A stretch of DNA of 64,000 nt from an uncultured Paracoccaceae bacterium (GTDB lineage: Bacteria > Pseudomonadota > Alphaproteobacteria > Rhodobacterales > Rhodobacteraceae). The notes below the pieces were generated by a model. The model was given only the letters and a program-made list of their open reading frames with translations, did no database searches and had not been told where the DNA came from. Positions within the stretch are counted from its first letter, which is position 1; each line of letters starts with the position of its first letter. The stretch spans positions 1 to 64,000 of the forward strand of contig CALMSR010000036.1 of assembly GCA_937872465.1 (NCBI GenBank). Reading direction: 5' to 3'. The translations under genes and the position numbers were made by a program. This document shows, in pieces, positions 44,969 through 54,450 of the stretch.

Positions 44969-46546
44969 TCAGCCGAGCGACAGCGGCCAGGCCTCGATCG
45001 CGTTCGAGGCGACCGGGGTGAAGCTGTAGCCCTGCACCGCGTCGCGCATGCCGAGCTTGCGCCGCTCGAGCACCCCGAAGATGTCGGGCGCGTCCGCGAC
45101 GACCTTCTCCTGGAACGCGCCGTAGATCGCGATGCGCTTGTCGGTATCGATCTCCGAGCGGCCGGCCTCGACCAGCGCGTCGACCTCGGGGTTGCTGTAG
45201 ACCGGGTTCTGCCAGCTGCCGTTCCGCGAGGAGTGATAGGCGGCGAAGGCGATGTTGTCCGGGTCGCCGTAGTTCGCGGTCTGATAGACCGGGAAGAGGT
45301 CGGGGAAGGTCTCCGGCGACTGGCAGAGCGCGACCATGTCCGGCCAGTTCAGCGGCTGGATGTCGAGGCCGATGTTGAGCTGCTTGAGGCTGTCGAGCAT
45401 GATCAGCGCCCAGCGTCGCTGCTGCTCGAGCCCGGAGACATGCACCATCTTCAGCGTGAAGCCGCCCTCGGGCTGCGCGCTCTTGGCCAGGTATTCCCTG
45501 GCCTTGTCGAGATCGGTCCGAGGAACCTCGAGATCCGGGTTGAACCCGAGGATGCCGATCGGCAGCGGCCCCACCATCAGATCCGCATAGCCGGCGGCGT
45601 CGAGGATCGCCTGGTAGTTGGTAGCCCAGGCGATCGCCTTCCGCAGGTTCACGTCGGCACAGGGGCCCTTCTCGGTGTTCATCTTGATCGAGAAGGTCCG
45701 GTATTCCGGCTCGATGATCCGCACGACGGACGGCGCGTCCTGCAGTGCGTCCATGTCCTCGCTCGTCAGGTCGACCGCGACATGCGCCTCGCCGCGCTGG
45801 AGCATCAGCCGCTGGGTCGCCGTCTCGCGGACGATCTGCCAGATCACGCCGTCGAGGTTGCCGCCGCCGGGCTGCCAGGCGTTCTCGGCCCGGGCGAGAT
45901 GATAGAGCGTGCCCACCTGGAAGCGCGCGACGTTGAACGGCCCCGATCCGGCGGTATTGGTCATCAGCCAGGTCTTGCCGTCATCGCCCCCCTCGTTCGC
46001 CTCGACCGCCGCCTTCTCCACGACGAAGATCCAGGGCAGCACCTGCAGGAAGGGTGCGAAGGGCACCGCGAGGTCGAACTGCACCGTCTGCGGATCGACC
46101 GCCGTCACGCCCTCCGGCGTGACGATGTCGCGGATCATCCAGGAATTGCCCTCGGCCAGTGCCAGGGCGCGCTGGAAGGAGAAGACGACGTCGTCGGCCG
46201 TGACCGGATTGCCGCTGTGGAAGACCGCCGCGGGGTTCAGCTTGAACGTGTAGCCCTTGCCGTCCTCGCTCACCGTCCAGCTCTCGGCGAGCCCCGGCAC
46301 CGGCTCCGGCGGATTGCCGGAGACCCGCACCAGCGGATCGTAGACGTTGCGCAGGAAGAACGAGGCGGAATAGCCGGTCGCCGTGTGCGGGTCGAAGTTC
46401 GGGATGTCCTGCCCCGAGGCGATGATCAGGATGTTGTTGCCCGACTGGGCGAAGAGCTGTGCGGGCAGCGCCGCGGTGGCGAGGCCGGCGCCGGCCATGG
46501 CCAGCAGGCTTCGGCGGGACATCTGCAACGAGGGTGCGGTCAGCAT
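44969..46546 (-). CDS. Peptide/nickel-type ABC transporter solute-binding protein (Tat signal)
   Basis: A 525-residue extracytoplasmic binding protein of the SBP_bac_5 family. The N-terminus has a Tat signal (SRRSLLAMAGAGLATAALPAQ). Family marks are IPNFDPHTATGYSASFFLRNVYDPLV, AESWTVSEDGKGYTFKL and DVVFSFQRALA. Start ATG 46546 after a GGAGGAA site. It binds the substrate delivered to the Dpp-like permease; the fused hydantoinase gene upstream in the same run hints at a cyclic amide or small acyl-amino acid. Confidence 0.92.
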   Translation of the reverse strand: MLTAPSLQMSRRSLLAMAGAGLATAALPAQLFAQSGNNILIIASGQDIPNFDPHTATGYSASFFLRNVYDPLVRVSGNPPEPVPGLAESWTVSEDGKGYTFKLNPAAVFHSGNPVTADDVVFSFQRALALAEGNSWMIRDIVTPEGVTAVDPQTVQFDLAVPFAPFLQVLPWIFVVEKAAVEANEGGDDGKTWLMTNTAGSGPFNVARFQVGTLYHLARAENAWQPGGGNLDGVIWQIVRETATQRLMLQRGEAHVAVDLTSEDMDALQDAPSVVRIIEPEYRTFSIKMNTEKGPCADVNLRKAIAWATNYQAILDAAGYADLMVGPLPIGILGFNPDLEVPRTDLDKAREYLAKSAQPEGGFTLKMVHVSGLEQQRRWALIMLDSLKQLNIGLDIQPLNWPDMVALCQSPETFPDLFPVYQTANYGDPDNIAFAAYHSSRNGSWQNPVYSNPEVDALVEAGRSEIDTDKRIAIYGAFQEKVVADAPDIFGVLERRKLGMRDAVQGYSFTPVASNAIEAWPLSLG

Positions 46547-46620
46547 TTTGGGTTCCTCCGAGCTGGATCGTCGTGTCTTGTGGGAGACCGGCGCGCACCC
46601 CGGCGCGCCGGCGAAACATC

Positions 46621-49600
46621 TCATGCCCAGATCGTGCCCGGGCTTGTCGGATCGGTCTCCGAGCTTTCCGGCACCGTCGACCCGCGATAGTATCGCGCCA
46701 CATGCTCCGGCGTCACGAGGCCGAGGGCCAGGTCGCGCGCCACGGCCGCCTGCTCGCGCTCCTCCGGGTCGCCGAAGCCGGCGCCGCCGGCGAGCACCAG
46801 CTCGACGATCTGGTCGGCGCCGTGCAGCGACACCAGCGCCCCGGTGCCGCAGTCCCGCAGGAGCCGCCCGTCGGAGCCATGCACCAGCCCGCGCGCTCCG
46901 CCGCCGGCATGGCCGCCGAAGAGCCCCGGGATCGGATTGTCCACGCCCTCGGGATAGACCGAGACCAGCATCGCGAGCCCGTCTTCGTCGCGCTTGCGGA
47001 AGCGCACCACCTGCCCGAGCCCGCCCCTGTGCCGGCCCGCACCGCCCGAGTCGGCGAGGAACGACTTCTCGATCACCAGGATCGGCACCCGGCTCTCCAT
47101 CAGCTCGATGGAGGTGTTCGCCGCCGAGGTGGGCCAGAGCAGCGCCGAATGCCCGTCCTTGCGGTCCGAGCCGCCCTGTCCGCCGCCGCAGAACAGCATG
47201 TCGGAGTAGAACTGCCCGTCCCGGTCCTGGCCGTAGATATTCGCCGCCACCGCGAGGCCGGTGAAGGACTGCACCATGCGAGGTGCCGCCTGCGACAGCG
47301 CCCCGAAGATGTTGGGCGCCAGATACCAGCCGGTCCGCGTCCTGAGGTTCACCGAGGCCGGATAGGTCGGGTTCAGGATCGACCCCTCGGGCGCCGTCAC
47401 CGTGAACGGCCGGTAGCAGCCGGCATTGCCGCGCACCGTCGGCGTCAGCATGCATTTCAGCGGATAGGTCGCATGCGCAGCGGTGTAGTTCAGGGTGGCG
47501 TTCAGCCCGCCCTGCGGCAGCTGTGGCGGCACCCCGTCGAAGTCGACGGTGATCGCGTCGTCCTCGACCTTCACCAGCACCGGATAGCTGATCTTCTCGC
47601 CGAGCGGGTTGTTGGTGATGGTCGAGCGGTACTCGCCGTCCGGGATCGCCCGGATCGCGTCGCGCATCGCCTTCTCGCTGAGCCCCTGCACCACCTCGGC
47701 GAGCGCCCCGAGATCCTGCATCCCGTAGTCCCGCATGAACGCGCCGAGCCGCTCCGCCCCGAGCTTGTTCGCCGCCACGAAGGAGAAGATGTCGCCCAGC
47801 ACCTGTTCGCCGTTCCGGACGTTCCTGCCGATGAGGTCGATCAGCGTCTGATTCGCCACGCCGGCGTCGAAGAGCTTCATCGGCGGGATCTGGATCCCCT
47901 CCTCGTAGATCTCGCGGGCATGGAGCGAGTCCTTGGTGCCGCCGATGTCCGAGACATGCCCGACCGTCCCCATCAGCCCGACGATCTTCCCGTCCCGGAA
48001 CGCCGGCGTCACGATGGCGATGTCGAAGAGGTGCCCGGCGCAGAGCCAGGGATCGTTGGTGATCAGCACGTCGCCCGGCTTCAGCGTATCGGCCGGATAG
48101 ACCTCGAGCAGCGCCTTGACCGCGCGCGGCAGCGTCAGGTTGAAGACCGGCATCGCCCGCGGGCTGTGCGCCAGCGTCTCGCCGTCCTTGTCGAGCAGCT
48201 CGCAGGCGAAGTCCTGCGCCTCGGCGATGACCAGGCTGAAGGCGGTGCGGCAGACCGTCAGCCACATCTCCTCGACCACGTTGACGAGCCGCGACCACAT
48301 GATCTCGAGCCCGATCGGGTCGCCCTCGATCCGCGCCACCGCCTGGGCCCGGGTCATCTCCGGCGTCACCAAAGCCTCGGCCGCCGCCACGGCACCCGTC
48401 CGCACGGCGAGGTTCAGCCCCGCGTCCACCGTCACGCTGTCGGTCGGCCCGACCACGGTGGTCGACTCGCGCTCCTCGATGATCGCGGGACCGGGGATCT
48501 CGTCGCCCGGCCGCAAGGCGTAGCGGTCATAGACCGCGGTTTCGTGCGAGCCGTCGTCGAACCAGCAGATCCGGGTCCCCTTGATCTTCCTCGCCACGTC
48601 GCCGCCGCCGGCCGCACCGGTCAGCGCCAGCTTCGGCGTCGGCCCCGCGACCCGCACCCGGAAGTTCACCGCCTCGAACCGCGCCCCCGAGAACGGCTCG
48701 GCAAACCGTGCGGAATAGGCGCGCACGAAGGCGTCGCGGATCGCCGGCAGATCGGCCTCGCCGATCTCGGTCAGGGGCAGCGGCACCGAGATGTCGTGCA
48801 TCTGCCCGACCAGCCGCATGTCGGCGCTGCGCTCGACGATGGCCTCGCCGCGCCCGATCCCGGCACGCTCCAGATGCCGCAGACCCTCTTCCTCGAGATT
48901 GCGCAGGAGTCCGTTGACCGCCACCGCGTCGAAGCCGGGCGCGAGTTCCACCCGCAACGAGCGCACGTCCTCGAAGGAGAGCGGCGCCACCAGGAACCCG
49001 AGCGCCGAGGCCGCACCGGAGGCCGGCGGGACCAGAACCGAGGAGATCCCCATCGCACGCGCCACGTCCACCGCATGCGCCGGTCCGGCACCACCGAAGC
49101 CGACCATGGAATATTCGCGCGGATCCTTGCCGCGCTCGACCAGATGCACCCGCGCCGCCGCAGCCATGCTCTCGACCACGACCTTGTGGATGCCGAGCGC
49201 CGCCTGCTCCACGGTGAGGCCCAAGGGCTCCGCCACCCGCGCGATCGCCGTCCGCGCCGCCTCGATGTCGAGCTTCATCCTCCCGCCGAGGAAGAAGCCC
49301 GGATCATAGTAGCCGAGCACCAGGTTCGCATCCGTCACCGTCGGCTCGACTCCCCCGAGCCCATAGCAGGCCGGCCCCGGATCCGAGCTCGCCGAATGCG
49401 GCCCGACCTTCAGCAGCCCCACCTCGTCGATCGCCGCGATCGAGCCGCCGCCGGCGCCGATCTCGATCATCTCGATCACCGGCGCCTTGATCGGCAGGCC
49501 GGAGCCCTTGACGAAGCGGTGCACCCGGGCCGCCTCCATCATCGGCGCGATCTCGGCGCGGCCATCCTCGATCATGCAGGCCTTCGCCGTCGTCCCGCCC

Positions 49601-50478
49601 ATGTCGAAGGAGATCACGTCCCTGAGCCCGGCGCCCTCGCCGAAGAGCGCGGTGGCGAGCCCGCCGCCGGCCGGGCCGCTCTCAAGCAGCCGGATCGGGA
49701 AGTCACGCGCGGTCTCCAGCGACACGAGCCCGCCCGCGGAATGCATCAGCCGCAGCGGCCCCGTGAATCCCTCGGTCCGCAGCGCATCTTCGAGTTTGGT
49801 CAGGTAGCGATGCATCAGCGGTTGCACGAAGGCGTTGCAGCAGGTGGTCACCGCCCGCTGATACTCGCCCATCTCCGCGACCACGTCGCTCGAGATCGAG
49901 ACCCGCACCTCCGGGAACGCGCCCCGGACGATCTCCGCCGCCCGCCGCTCGTGCGCCGGATTGGCGTAGGCGTGCATGAAGACCACCGCGATCGCCTCGC
50001 AGCCCTGGGCCACCAGCGCCTCGGCCGCGCTCCGCACCGCCGCCTCGTCGAGCGGCGTCACCACGGCGCCGTCCGCGGTCATCCGCTCGTCCACCTCGAG
50101 CCGCAGGTCCCGGCTCACGATCGGCTCGGGATAGGTCACGTAGAGGTCGTAGATGTCGTAGCGCTGCTCCGTCCCCATCTCGAGGATGTCGCGGAAGCCG
50201 CGGGTGGTGATCAGGCCCACCGGCGCGCCCTTGCGCTCGATCACCGCATTGGTGACCAGCGTCGTGCCGTGGACGATCTCGCTGACCGCTGCATGGCCGA
50301 TTCCACGCAGCGCCAGCAGCTCCTCGAGCCCCTTCAGGGCCGCCTCGGAAGGATCGTGCGGCGTGGTCAGCCGCTTGTGCAGCGTCACGCTCGCGGCCTT
50401 GGCGTCGTAGAGCACGAAGTCGGTGAAGGTGCCGCCGATGTCGAAACCGACGCGCCAGCGGGCCGGGGAAGCGGTCAT
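46621..50478 (-). CDS. Fused hydantoinase/5-oxoprolinase (HyuA-HyuB)
   Basis: A 1285-residue ATP-dependent amidase joining HyuA and HyuB, normally two proteins, as in eukaryotic 5-oxoprolinase. HyuA half (1-~690): RVGFDIGGTFTDFVLYD at the N-terminus, ESGPAGGGLATALFGE, VISFDMGGTTAKACMIEDG and GAGGGSIAAIDEVG. HyuB half (~700-1285): GLEIMWSRLVNVVEEMW, SPRAMPVFNLT, TNDPWLCAGHLFDIAIVTP and a C-terminal GGHAGGGARGLV. It overlaps the IclR gene stop by 4 bases. Oxoproline, hydantoin and N-carbamoyl compounds are possible substrates; this cannot be settled here. Confidence 0.92.
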   Translation of the reverse strand: MTASPARWRVGFDIGGTFTDFVLYDAKAASVTLHKRLTTPHDPSEAALKGLEELLALRGIGHAAVSEIVHGTTLVTNAVIERKGAPVGLITTRGFRDILEMGTEQRYDIYDLYVTYPEPIVSRDLRLEVDERMTADGAVVTPLDEAAVRSAAEALVAQGCEAIAVVFMHAYANPAHERRAAEIVRGAFPEVRVSISSDVVAEMGEYQRAVTTCCNAFVQPLMHRYLTKLEDALRTEGFTGPLRLMHSAGGLVSLETARDFPIRLLESGPAGGGLATALFGEGAGLRDVISFDMGGTTAKACMIEDGRAEIAPMMEAARVHRFVKGSGLPIKAPVIEMIEIGAGGGSIAAIDEVGLLKVGPHSASSDPGPACYGLGGVEPTVTDANLVLGYYDPGFFLGGRMKLDIEAARTAIARVAEPLGLTVEQAALGIHKVVVESMAAAARVHLVERGKDPREYSMVGFGGAGPAHAVDVARAMGISSVLVPPASGAASALGFLVAPLSFEDVRSLRVELAPGFDAVAVNGLLRNLEEEGLRHLERAGIGRGEAIVERSADMRLVGQMHDISVPLPLTEIGEADLPAIRDAFVRAYSARFAEPFSGARFEAVNFRVRVAGPTPKLALTGAAGGGDVARKIKGTRICWFDDGSHETAVYDRYALRPGDEIPGPAIIEERESTTVVGPTDSVTVDAGLNLAVRTGAVAAAEALVTPEMTRAQAVARIEGDPIGLEIMWSRLVNVVEEMWLTVCRTAFSLVIAEAQDFACELLDKDGETLAHSPRAMPVFNLTLPRAVKALLEVYPADTLKPGDVLITNDPWLCAGHLFDIAIVTPAFRDGKIVGLMGTVGHVSDIGGTKDSLHAREIYEEGIQIPPMKLFDAGVANQTLIDLIGRNVRNGEQVLGDIFSFVAANKLGAERLGAFMRDYGMQDLGALAEVVQGLSEKAMRDAIRAIPDGEYRSTITNNPLGEKISYPVLVKVEDDAITVDFDGVPPQLPQGGLNATLNYTAAHATYPLKCMLTPTVRGNAGCYRPFTVTAPEGSILNPTYPASVNLRTRTGWYLAPNIFGALSQAAPRMVQSFTGLAVAANIYGQDRDGQFYSDMLFCGGGQGGSDRKDGHSALLWPTSAANTSIELMESRVPILVIEKSFLADSGGAGRHRGGLGQVVRFRKRDEDGLAMLVSVYPEGVDNPIPGLFGGHAGGGARGLVHGSDGRLLRDCGTGALVSLHGADQIVELVLAGGAGFGDPEEREQAAVARDLALGLVTPEHVARYYRGSTVPESSETDPTSPGTIWA

Positions 50479-51239
50479 GCGAAGAGTCCTTTCTCTGGAA
50501 TCCGGGGGGCGACGAACTTCGCGTCGCCGAGATCTCTGGCGATCCGCGTCGCGCCCGAGGCCAGCGCCGCCAGCATCTCGTCGCGGTCGTCCTCGCCGAC
50601 CACCGCATGGGGATAGACGATGCAGAGGCTCACCGCCTCTTCGGTGGTCGGGTCGCCGACGGCGATGGCGATCGCGTCGACGCCGGGGGTCGATTCCTGG
50701 CTCGAATACGCGAAACCGCTTGCGCGGATCGCGTCGAGCCGCGGCAGCAGGCCGTCGAGCTCCGGCCGTCCCGCATAGACCGCCTGCACCTCCGCGTCGC
50801 TCATCCGCGCGAGCAGCGTGCGGCCGGTAGCGCTGCCGTGGGCGGTCAATCGCCGGCCGATGTTGCTGACGACCCGCAGGTCGTTGGTGCCGGGAAAATC
50901 GGCGACGGCCGTCACCTCGCGCCCCTCCCGCAGCGATACGTAGCCGGTGTGCCCGAAGCGCTCGGTCACCGCGGCCACCACCTCTCCGGCCTGTCCGATC
51001 ACGCCGAGCGACTTGCGGAAGGCCGACGCCAGATCCAGCATCATCCGTCCCGGCCGGTGGCGCCGGGTGTCGCCGATCGTCTCGAGCATGCCGGCGTCAC
51101 GCATCGCCTTCAGGAGCCGCGAGGCATTCGCCTTCGGGATTCCGAGTCGCGTCGTCACTTCGGTCACGGTCAGGTCGCTGCAGCCGGAGCCGAACAATCT
51201 CAACACGTCCGAAGCGTTCTGCAGCACGGTCATCAGCAT
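50475..51239 (-). CDS. IclR-family transcriptional regulator
   Basis: A 254-residue IclR regulator with N-terminal winged HTH (VLRLFGSGCSDLTVTEVTTRLGIPKANASRLLKAM, in outline) and the C-terminal effector domain ending ASGATRIARDLGDAKF. It is the first gene of the hydantoinase-Dpp operon: its stop overlaps the fused amidase start (ATGA). Palindromic half-sites lie 3 to 29 bases before its start, so autoregulation by a substrate-derived ligand is a good model. Confidence 0.92.
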   Translation of the reverse strand: MLMTVLQNASDVLRLFGSGCSDLTVTEVTTRLGIPKANASRLLKAMRDAGMLETIGDTRRHRPGRMMLDLASAFRKSLGVIGQAGEVVAAVTERFGHTGYVSLREGREVTAVADFPGTNDLRVVSNIGRRLTAHGSATGRTLLARMSDAEVQAVYAGRPELDGLLPRLDAIRASGFAYSSQESTPGVDAIAIAVGDPTTEEAVSLCIVYPHAVVGEDDRDEMLAALASGATRIARDLGDAKFVAPRIPEKGLFA

Positions 51240-51241
51240 TT

Positions 51242-51268
51242 GTTCCGATTTATGGAACTCATAATTCC
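51242..51268. promoter_or_regulatory. IclR-type operator: overlapping GTTCC/GGAAC and GGAA/TTCC palindromes
   Basis: GTTCC-GATTTAT-GGAAC (51242-51258) overlaps GGAA-CTCATAA-TTCC (51254-51268). Both are dyads of IclR-like size, located 3 to 29 bases upstream of the iclR start codon and between it and the amidohydrolase gene. They could serve both transcription units. Confidence 0.6.
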
Positions 51269-51453
51269 ATCATTTGCAACCTGATCGCCTATTGCGGCGA
51301 TTCGATCAAGTAGGAAATGCAACCATCGTTCCGAAAACCGGAATTGTGAGCGCGGTCAGGCCTGCGGCAGATTTCGGCCGAGCCGATGGCGCAGCGCGGA
51401 TAGTGGCGCAGCATCAACGGACGGACCTCGGTCCGCAGGGTGTGGAGCGACCT

Positions 51454-52653
51454 TCAGCCTCGGCTTTCGACGATCCGCGCGAAGATGCTCGCCCCGACCG
51501 GCAGGATCGTGTCGTCGAACAGGAAGCCGGGATTGTGGAGTGGCACTCCGCTACCATGTCCGAGCGTGAAGAACGCCCCCGGCACCACCCGGAGCAGGTC
51601 CGCCATGTCCTCCGACCCCATCGTCGGTTCCGCATCGGCGCTGGCCCGGTCCCCCCCCACGACCTCCGCCGCGGCCCGGATCGCGTCGGCCGCCCGATCC
51701 GGATCGTTCTCGAGCACGTCGAAGACCCGCCGCATCTCCAGCCCGATCCCGATCTCATGCGCCCGGGCGAGTCCTTCCGATATCGCCTGCAGCCGCGTCT
51801 CGATCAGATCCCTGTCCGCGATGTCGAAGAAGCGGTAGGTCCCGCGCAGCACCGCCTGTCCCGGGATCACGTTGTAGGCGGACCCGGAATGGAACTCCGT
51901 CACCGACACCACCGCGGGATGCGTGGGGTCCATGTTCCGCGCCACGATCCGCTGCAGTTCGCCGACCAGCCCCGCGCCGATCGCGATCGGGTCCGCGCTC
52001 ATATGCGGCATCGCCCCGTGGCTGCCCCGCCCCTCGATCTCGATGTCGAAGAATCCCGCCCCGGCCTGCGCCCGTCCCGGCCGGATCCGCACCCGTCCAT
52101 GCGCATCGTAGGGAGAATTGTGCAGACCGTAGAGTTCGTCGCACGGGAATCGCTCGAAGAGTCCCTCCGCGAGCATCGCCCGTGCGCCGCCCAGTCCCTC
52201 CTCCGCCGGCTGGAAGATGAACACCACCCGCCCCGCGAAATTCCGGGTCTCGGCGAGATACCGCGCCGCTCCGAGCAGCATCGTCACATGCCCGTCATGG
52301 CCGCAGCCGTGAAACACGCCTTGGTTCCGCGACCGATAGGGGAGGTTGGTCATCTCCTCCATCGGCAGCGCGTCCATGTCGGCACGCAGGCCCACCGTCC
52401 GCCCGGGCCGGTTCCCGTCGAGAACGCCGACGACGCCGGTCCGTCCGACGCCGGTCGTGACGTCGATCCCCCAGCCCGCCAGCAGCTCCGCGACCCGCGC
52501 AGAGGTCCGGTGTTCCTCGAAACCGATCTCCGGATGCGCGTGCAGATCGCGACGGATCGCGGTGAGATCGTCGCAGAATCCCGAGATGCGCTCGATGGGG
52601 GGCAAGATCGCTCCGGCAGGGAAGGCAAAGGTCGACGTTGGGTGTGCAGGCAC
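51454..52653 (-). CDS. M20D family amidohydrolase (hippurate hydrolase-like)
   Basis: A 399-residue metallopeptidase. Metal-binding motifs: GLRADMDALPMEE, FHGCGHDGHVTMLLG, FQPAEEGLGGARAML and GRGSHGAMPHMSADP. Relatives deacylate N-acyl amino acids, indole-acetyl-amino acids or hippurate. It sits upstream of the iclR-hydantoinase-Dpp unit on the same strand, 214 bases apart, so the likely role is the next hydrolysis step on imported substrate. Confidence 0.9.
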   Translation of the reverse strand: MPAHPTSTFAFPAGAILPPIERISGFCDDLTAIRRDLHAHPEIGFEEHRTSARVAELLAGWGIDVTTGVGRTGVVGVLDGNRPGRTVGLRADMDALPMEEMTNLPYRSRNQGVFHGCGHDGHVTMLLGAARYLAETRNFAGRVVFIFQPAEEGLGGARAMLAEGLFERFPCDELYGLHNSPYDAHGRVRIRPGRAQAGAGFFDIEIEGRGSHGAMPHMSADPIAIGAGLVGELQRIVARNMDPTHPAVVSVTEFHSGSAYNVIPGQAVLRGTYRFFDIADRDLIETRLQAISEGLARAHEIGIGLEMRRVFDVLENDPDRAADAIRAAAEVVGGDRASADAEPTMGSEDMADLLRVVPGAFFTLGHGSGVPLHNPGFLFDDTILPVGASIFARIVESRG

Positions 52654-52789
52654 GGCGAGAGGCGAACGGTAGCGTCAACGCCCCCAAGCCGGCAAGGTCC
52701 CGCTTCAGTCCAAGCGGGCGCCGACGCGTCGCTCTTCGCCACGAGGTCGCCTGCGCAAGGCAACGATACCAGGAAAACCCGGATTCGGC

Positions 52790-53350
52790 TTGTCGATCTC
52801 ATCCGTCGAATGGAGCTTCGCCCGGTTTTGCTGGGGGAAGGTCATGTAGGCGAGCACGTCGTCCTCGGCGTCGTCCATGCGGGCGGCGAGCTTCGGGACG
52901 CTGGGGCGGAGCTGGTCGGCGACGCGGCGCCACCGCTGCTTCGCGCTCTCCGGATCACCTGGCTCTTCGACACGCCGCACATGCCGCGCGCCTTGACGAG
53001 GTCGTCGACCGAGCGTGTCGAGACCCCATGGATGTAGGCCTCCTGGATGAAGGCGGTCAGGGCCTTCTTGGCCATGCGCCGCAGCTCGAGGAAGCCGGGA
53101 AAGCAGCAGGCCCTCCGGATCTTGGGGATGCGCAGCTCGACAATGCCGGCCCGCGGCTCCCAGACCCGGTCGCGATACCCGTTGCGCTGGACGAGCCGCT
53201 CGGCACTCTTCTCCCATGGGGCGCACCCGTGAGGCCGCCGACTTCCAGCTCCATCAGCCGCTCCGCGGCGAAGCCGATCATCTCGCGCAGCAGGTCCGCG
53301 TCGGGGGTCTTCTCCACAAGGCTCTGCAACGTCATCATCTCGTCGGTCAT
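52790..53350 (-). pseudogene. IS256-family transposase remnant, catalytic core deleted
   Basis: Three pieces of an IS256-type transposase in different frames. The first: [20 protein letters not shown] from 53350. The second: [29 protein letters not shown] with GVSKSQV ending near 52956. The third: [20 protein letters not shown] and [21 protein letters not shown] ending near 52792. A frameshift lies near 53213. Between KSQV and the third piece a full transposase has about 200 residues with the DDE centre, and these are missing. The gene is dead. It marks old insertion activity at the left side of the accessory block. Confidence 0.85.
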
Positions 53351-53516
53351 CGTGAGGTCTCCAGTCAGGTTGGCTTCCACAAACCCGACCATCGCCGAAG
53401 ATCGCGCGATGACCACTGCGTCGCCGGCCGCCTGCCAGCGCGTCAATCCGCGCAGGCAGCCGCCGACGCTACCGTCCAGCTACACCGCGACCGGGGACAC
53501 GACCTCGCGCGACCGG

Positions 53517-54254
53517 TCAGAGCCTTTGCAGCACGACTATCTCGGAGCCCACGAGTCCGTCGCAGGCGTGGTAGGCGGCCAGTTCCGCGCGCAGATCGTC
53601 GAGCAGACGGCTGCCTTCGAGGCGTGATTCCATCGCCGCGACGCGCGCCTCGAGCGGGCGGTAGTAGGTGTCCATCGCCTCCCGCCCCATGTCGAAATGC
53701 CCGAGCACATGGTAGCCGGCGCGCCTGGCCTGCTCGAGCCGGACGGGAACGCGGGTCATGGCCGGGTATTCCGTCGCCCAGAAGGCCCGCAGCGCCTCCG
53801 AGGGTTCATCGGTCCGCCACATCATCTCGGAGAACACCAGCGCGCCGCCGGGGCGCAACAGCCCCCGCCAGTCGCGCATCGCGCGCTCGACGCCGATGAT
53901 GTAGGCGCTGCCCTCGGCCCAGATCACGTCCCAGGGGTCATCCGGCACGGGCAATTGCGCCATGTCCAGGTTGCGGATCTCGACCCGGTCGCCGAAGCCC
54001 TTCGCCGCCACCCGGTCGCGAAGTCGGTCCAGCGCCCCTTCGGCCGTGTCAGTCGCCAGGATCCGCGCCGTGGTCGCCTCGGCCAGCGTCATCGTCGCCA
54101 TGCCGGGGCCGCAGCCGATCTCGAGGAGCGTCTCTGGCGCGAAGGGCACCATGGCCAGCGCGCGTCGCGTCGCGGCCTCGCTCGCCGGTCCCCAGCAGTC
54201 GAGCTCGGAGAACACCTCCATCAAGCCCGTCATGTAATCGTCATGTGCGTTCAT
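53517..54254 (-). CDS. Class I SAM-dependent methyltransferase
   Basis: A 245-residue methyltransferase. Motif I is LLEIGCGPGMATMTLAEA; EIRNLDMAQLPVPDDPWDVIWAEG and GLLRPGGALVFSEMMWR follow. ATG 54254 is preferred to the upstream start at 54329, which would lie inside the MerR-like frame. Substrate unknown. The 14-base overlap with the truncated MerR gene and the same orientation suggest co-expression, and in other bacteria MerR-type HTH domains are found fused to such methyltransferases. Confidence 0.82.
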   Translation of the reverse strand: MNAHDDYMTGLMEVFSELDCWGPASEAATRRALAMVPFAPETLLEIGCGPGMATMTLAEATTARILATDTAEGALDRLRDRVAAKGFGDRVEIRNLDMAQLPVPDDPWDVIWAEGSAYIIGVERAMRDWRGLLRPGGALVFSEMMWRTDEPSEALRAFWATEYPAMTRVPVRLEQARRAGYHVLGHFDMGREAMDTYYRPLEARVAAMESRLEGSRLLDDLRAELAAYHACDGLVGSEIVVLQRL

Positions 54255-54450
54255 GTCCTTCGACAGCCACGCGACCCGCGCGGCCTCCCCGCTGGAATAT
54301 CCTTGTGTGCAGCCGCTCCCGGTCGGCATCGGAATACACGCGATAGCCGTTCGCCTGCCGCGCGGCCCTCAGCAGCCCGAGCTTCTCGTAGTAGAGCAGC
54401 GTCGCGCGTGACCGCCCCACGCTCTCCGGCAGTTCTGAAATCCGCATCAT
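54241..54450 (-). pseudogene. Truncated MerR-family HTH regulator
   Basis: About 69 residues. The first 45 are a good MerR HTH (RISELPESVGRSRATLLYYEKLGLLRAARQANGYRVYSDADRERLH, in outline); after that the sequence reads RIFQRGGRAGR and ends, without the dimerisation helix or effector domain. The normal continuation would be a helix after RERL. Frame loss or deletion fused to the following methyltransferase region is likely. Start at 54450 or 54447 (both ATG). Confidence 0.65.

Noticed and set aside
46547..48298. Extension of the solute-binding protein frame to 1109 codons
   Set aside because: It is a shadow of the hydantoinase gene on the same strand; the true start has a GGAGGA site and Tat signal at 46546.
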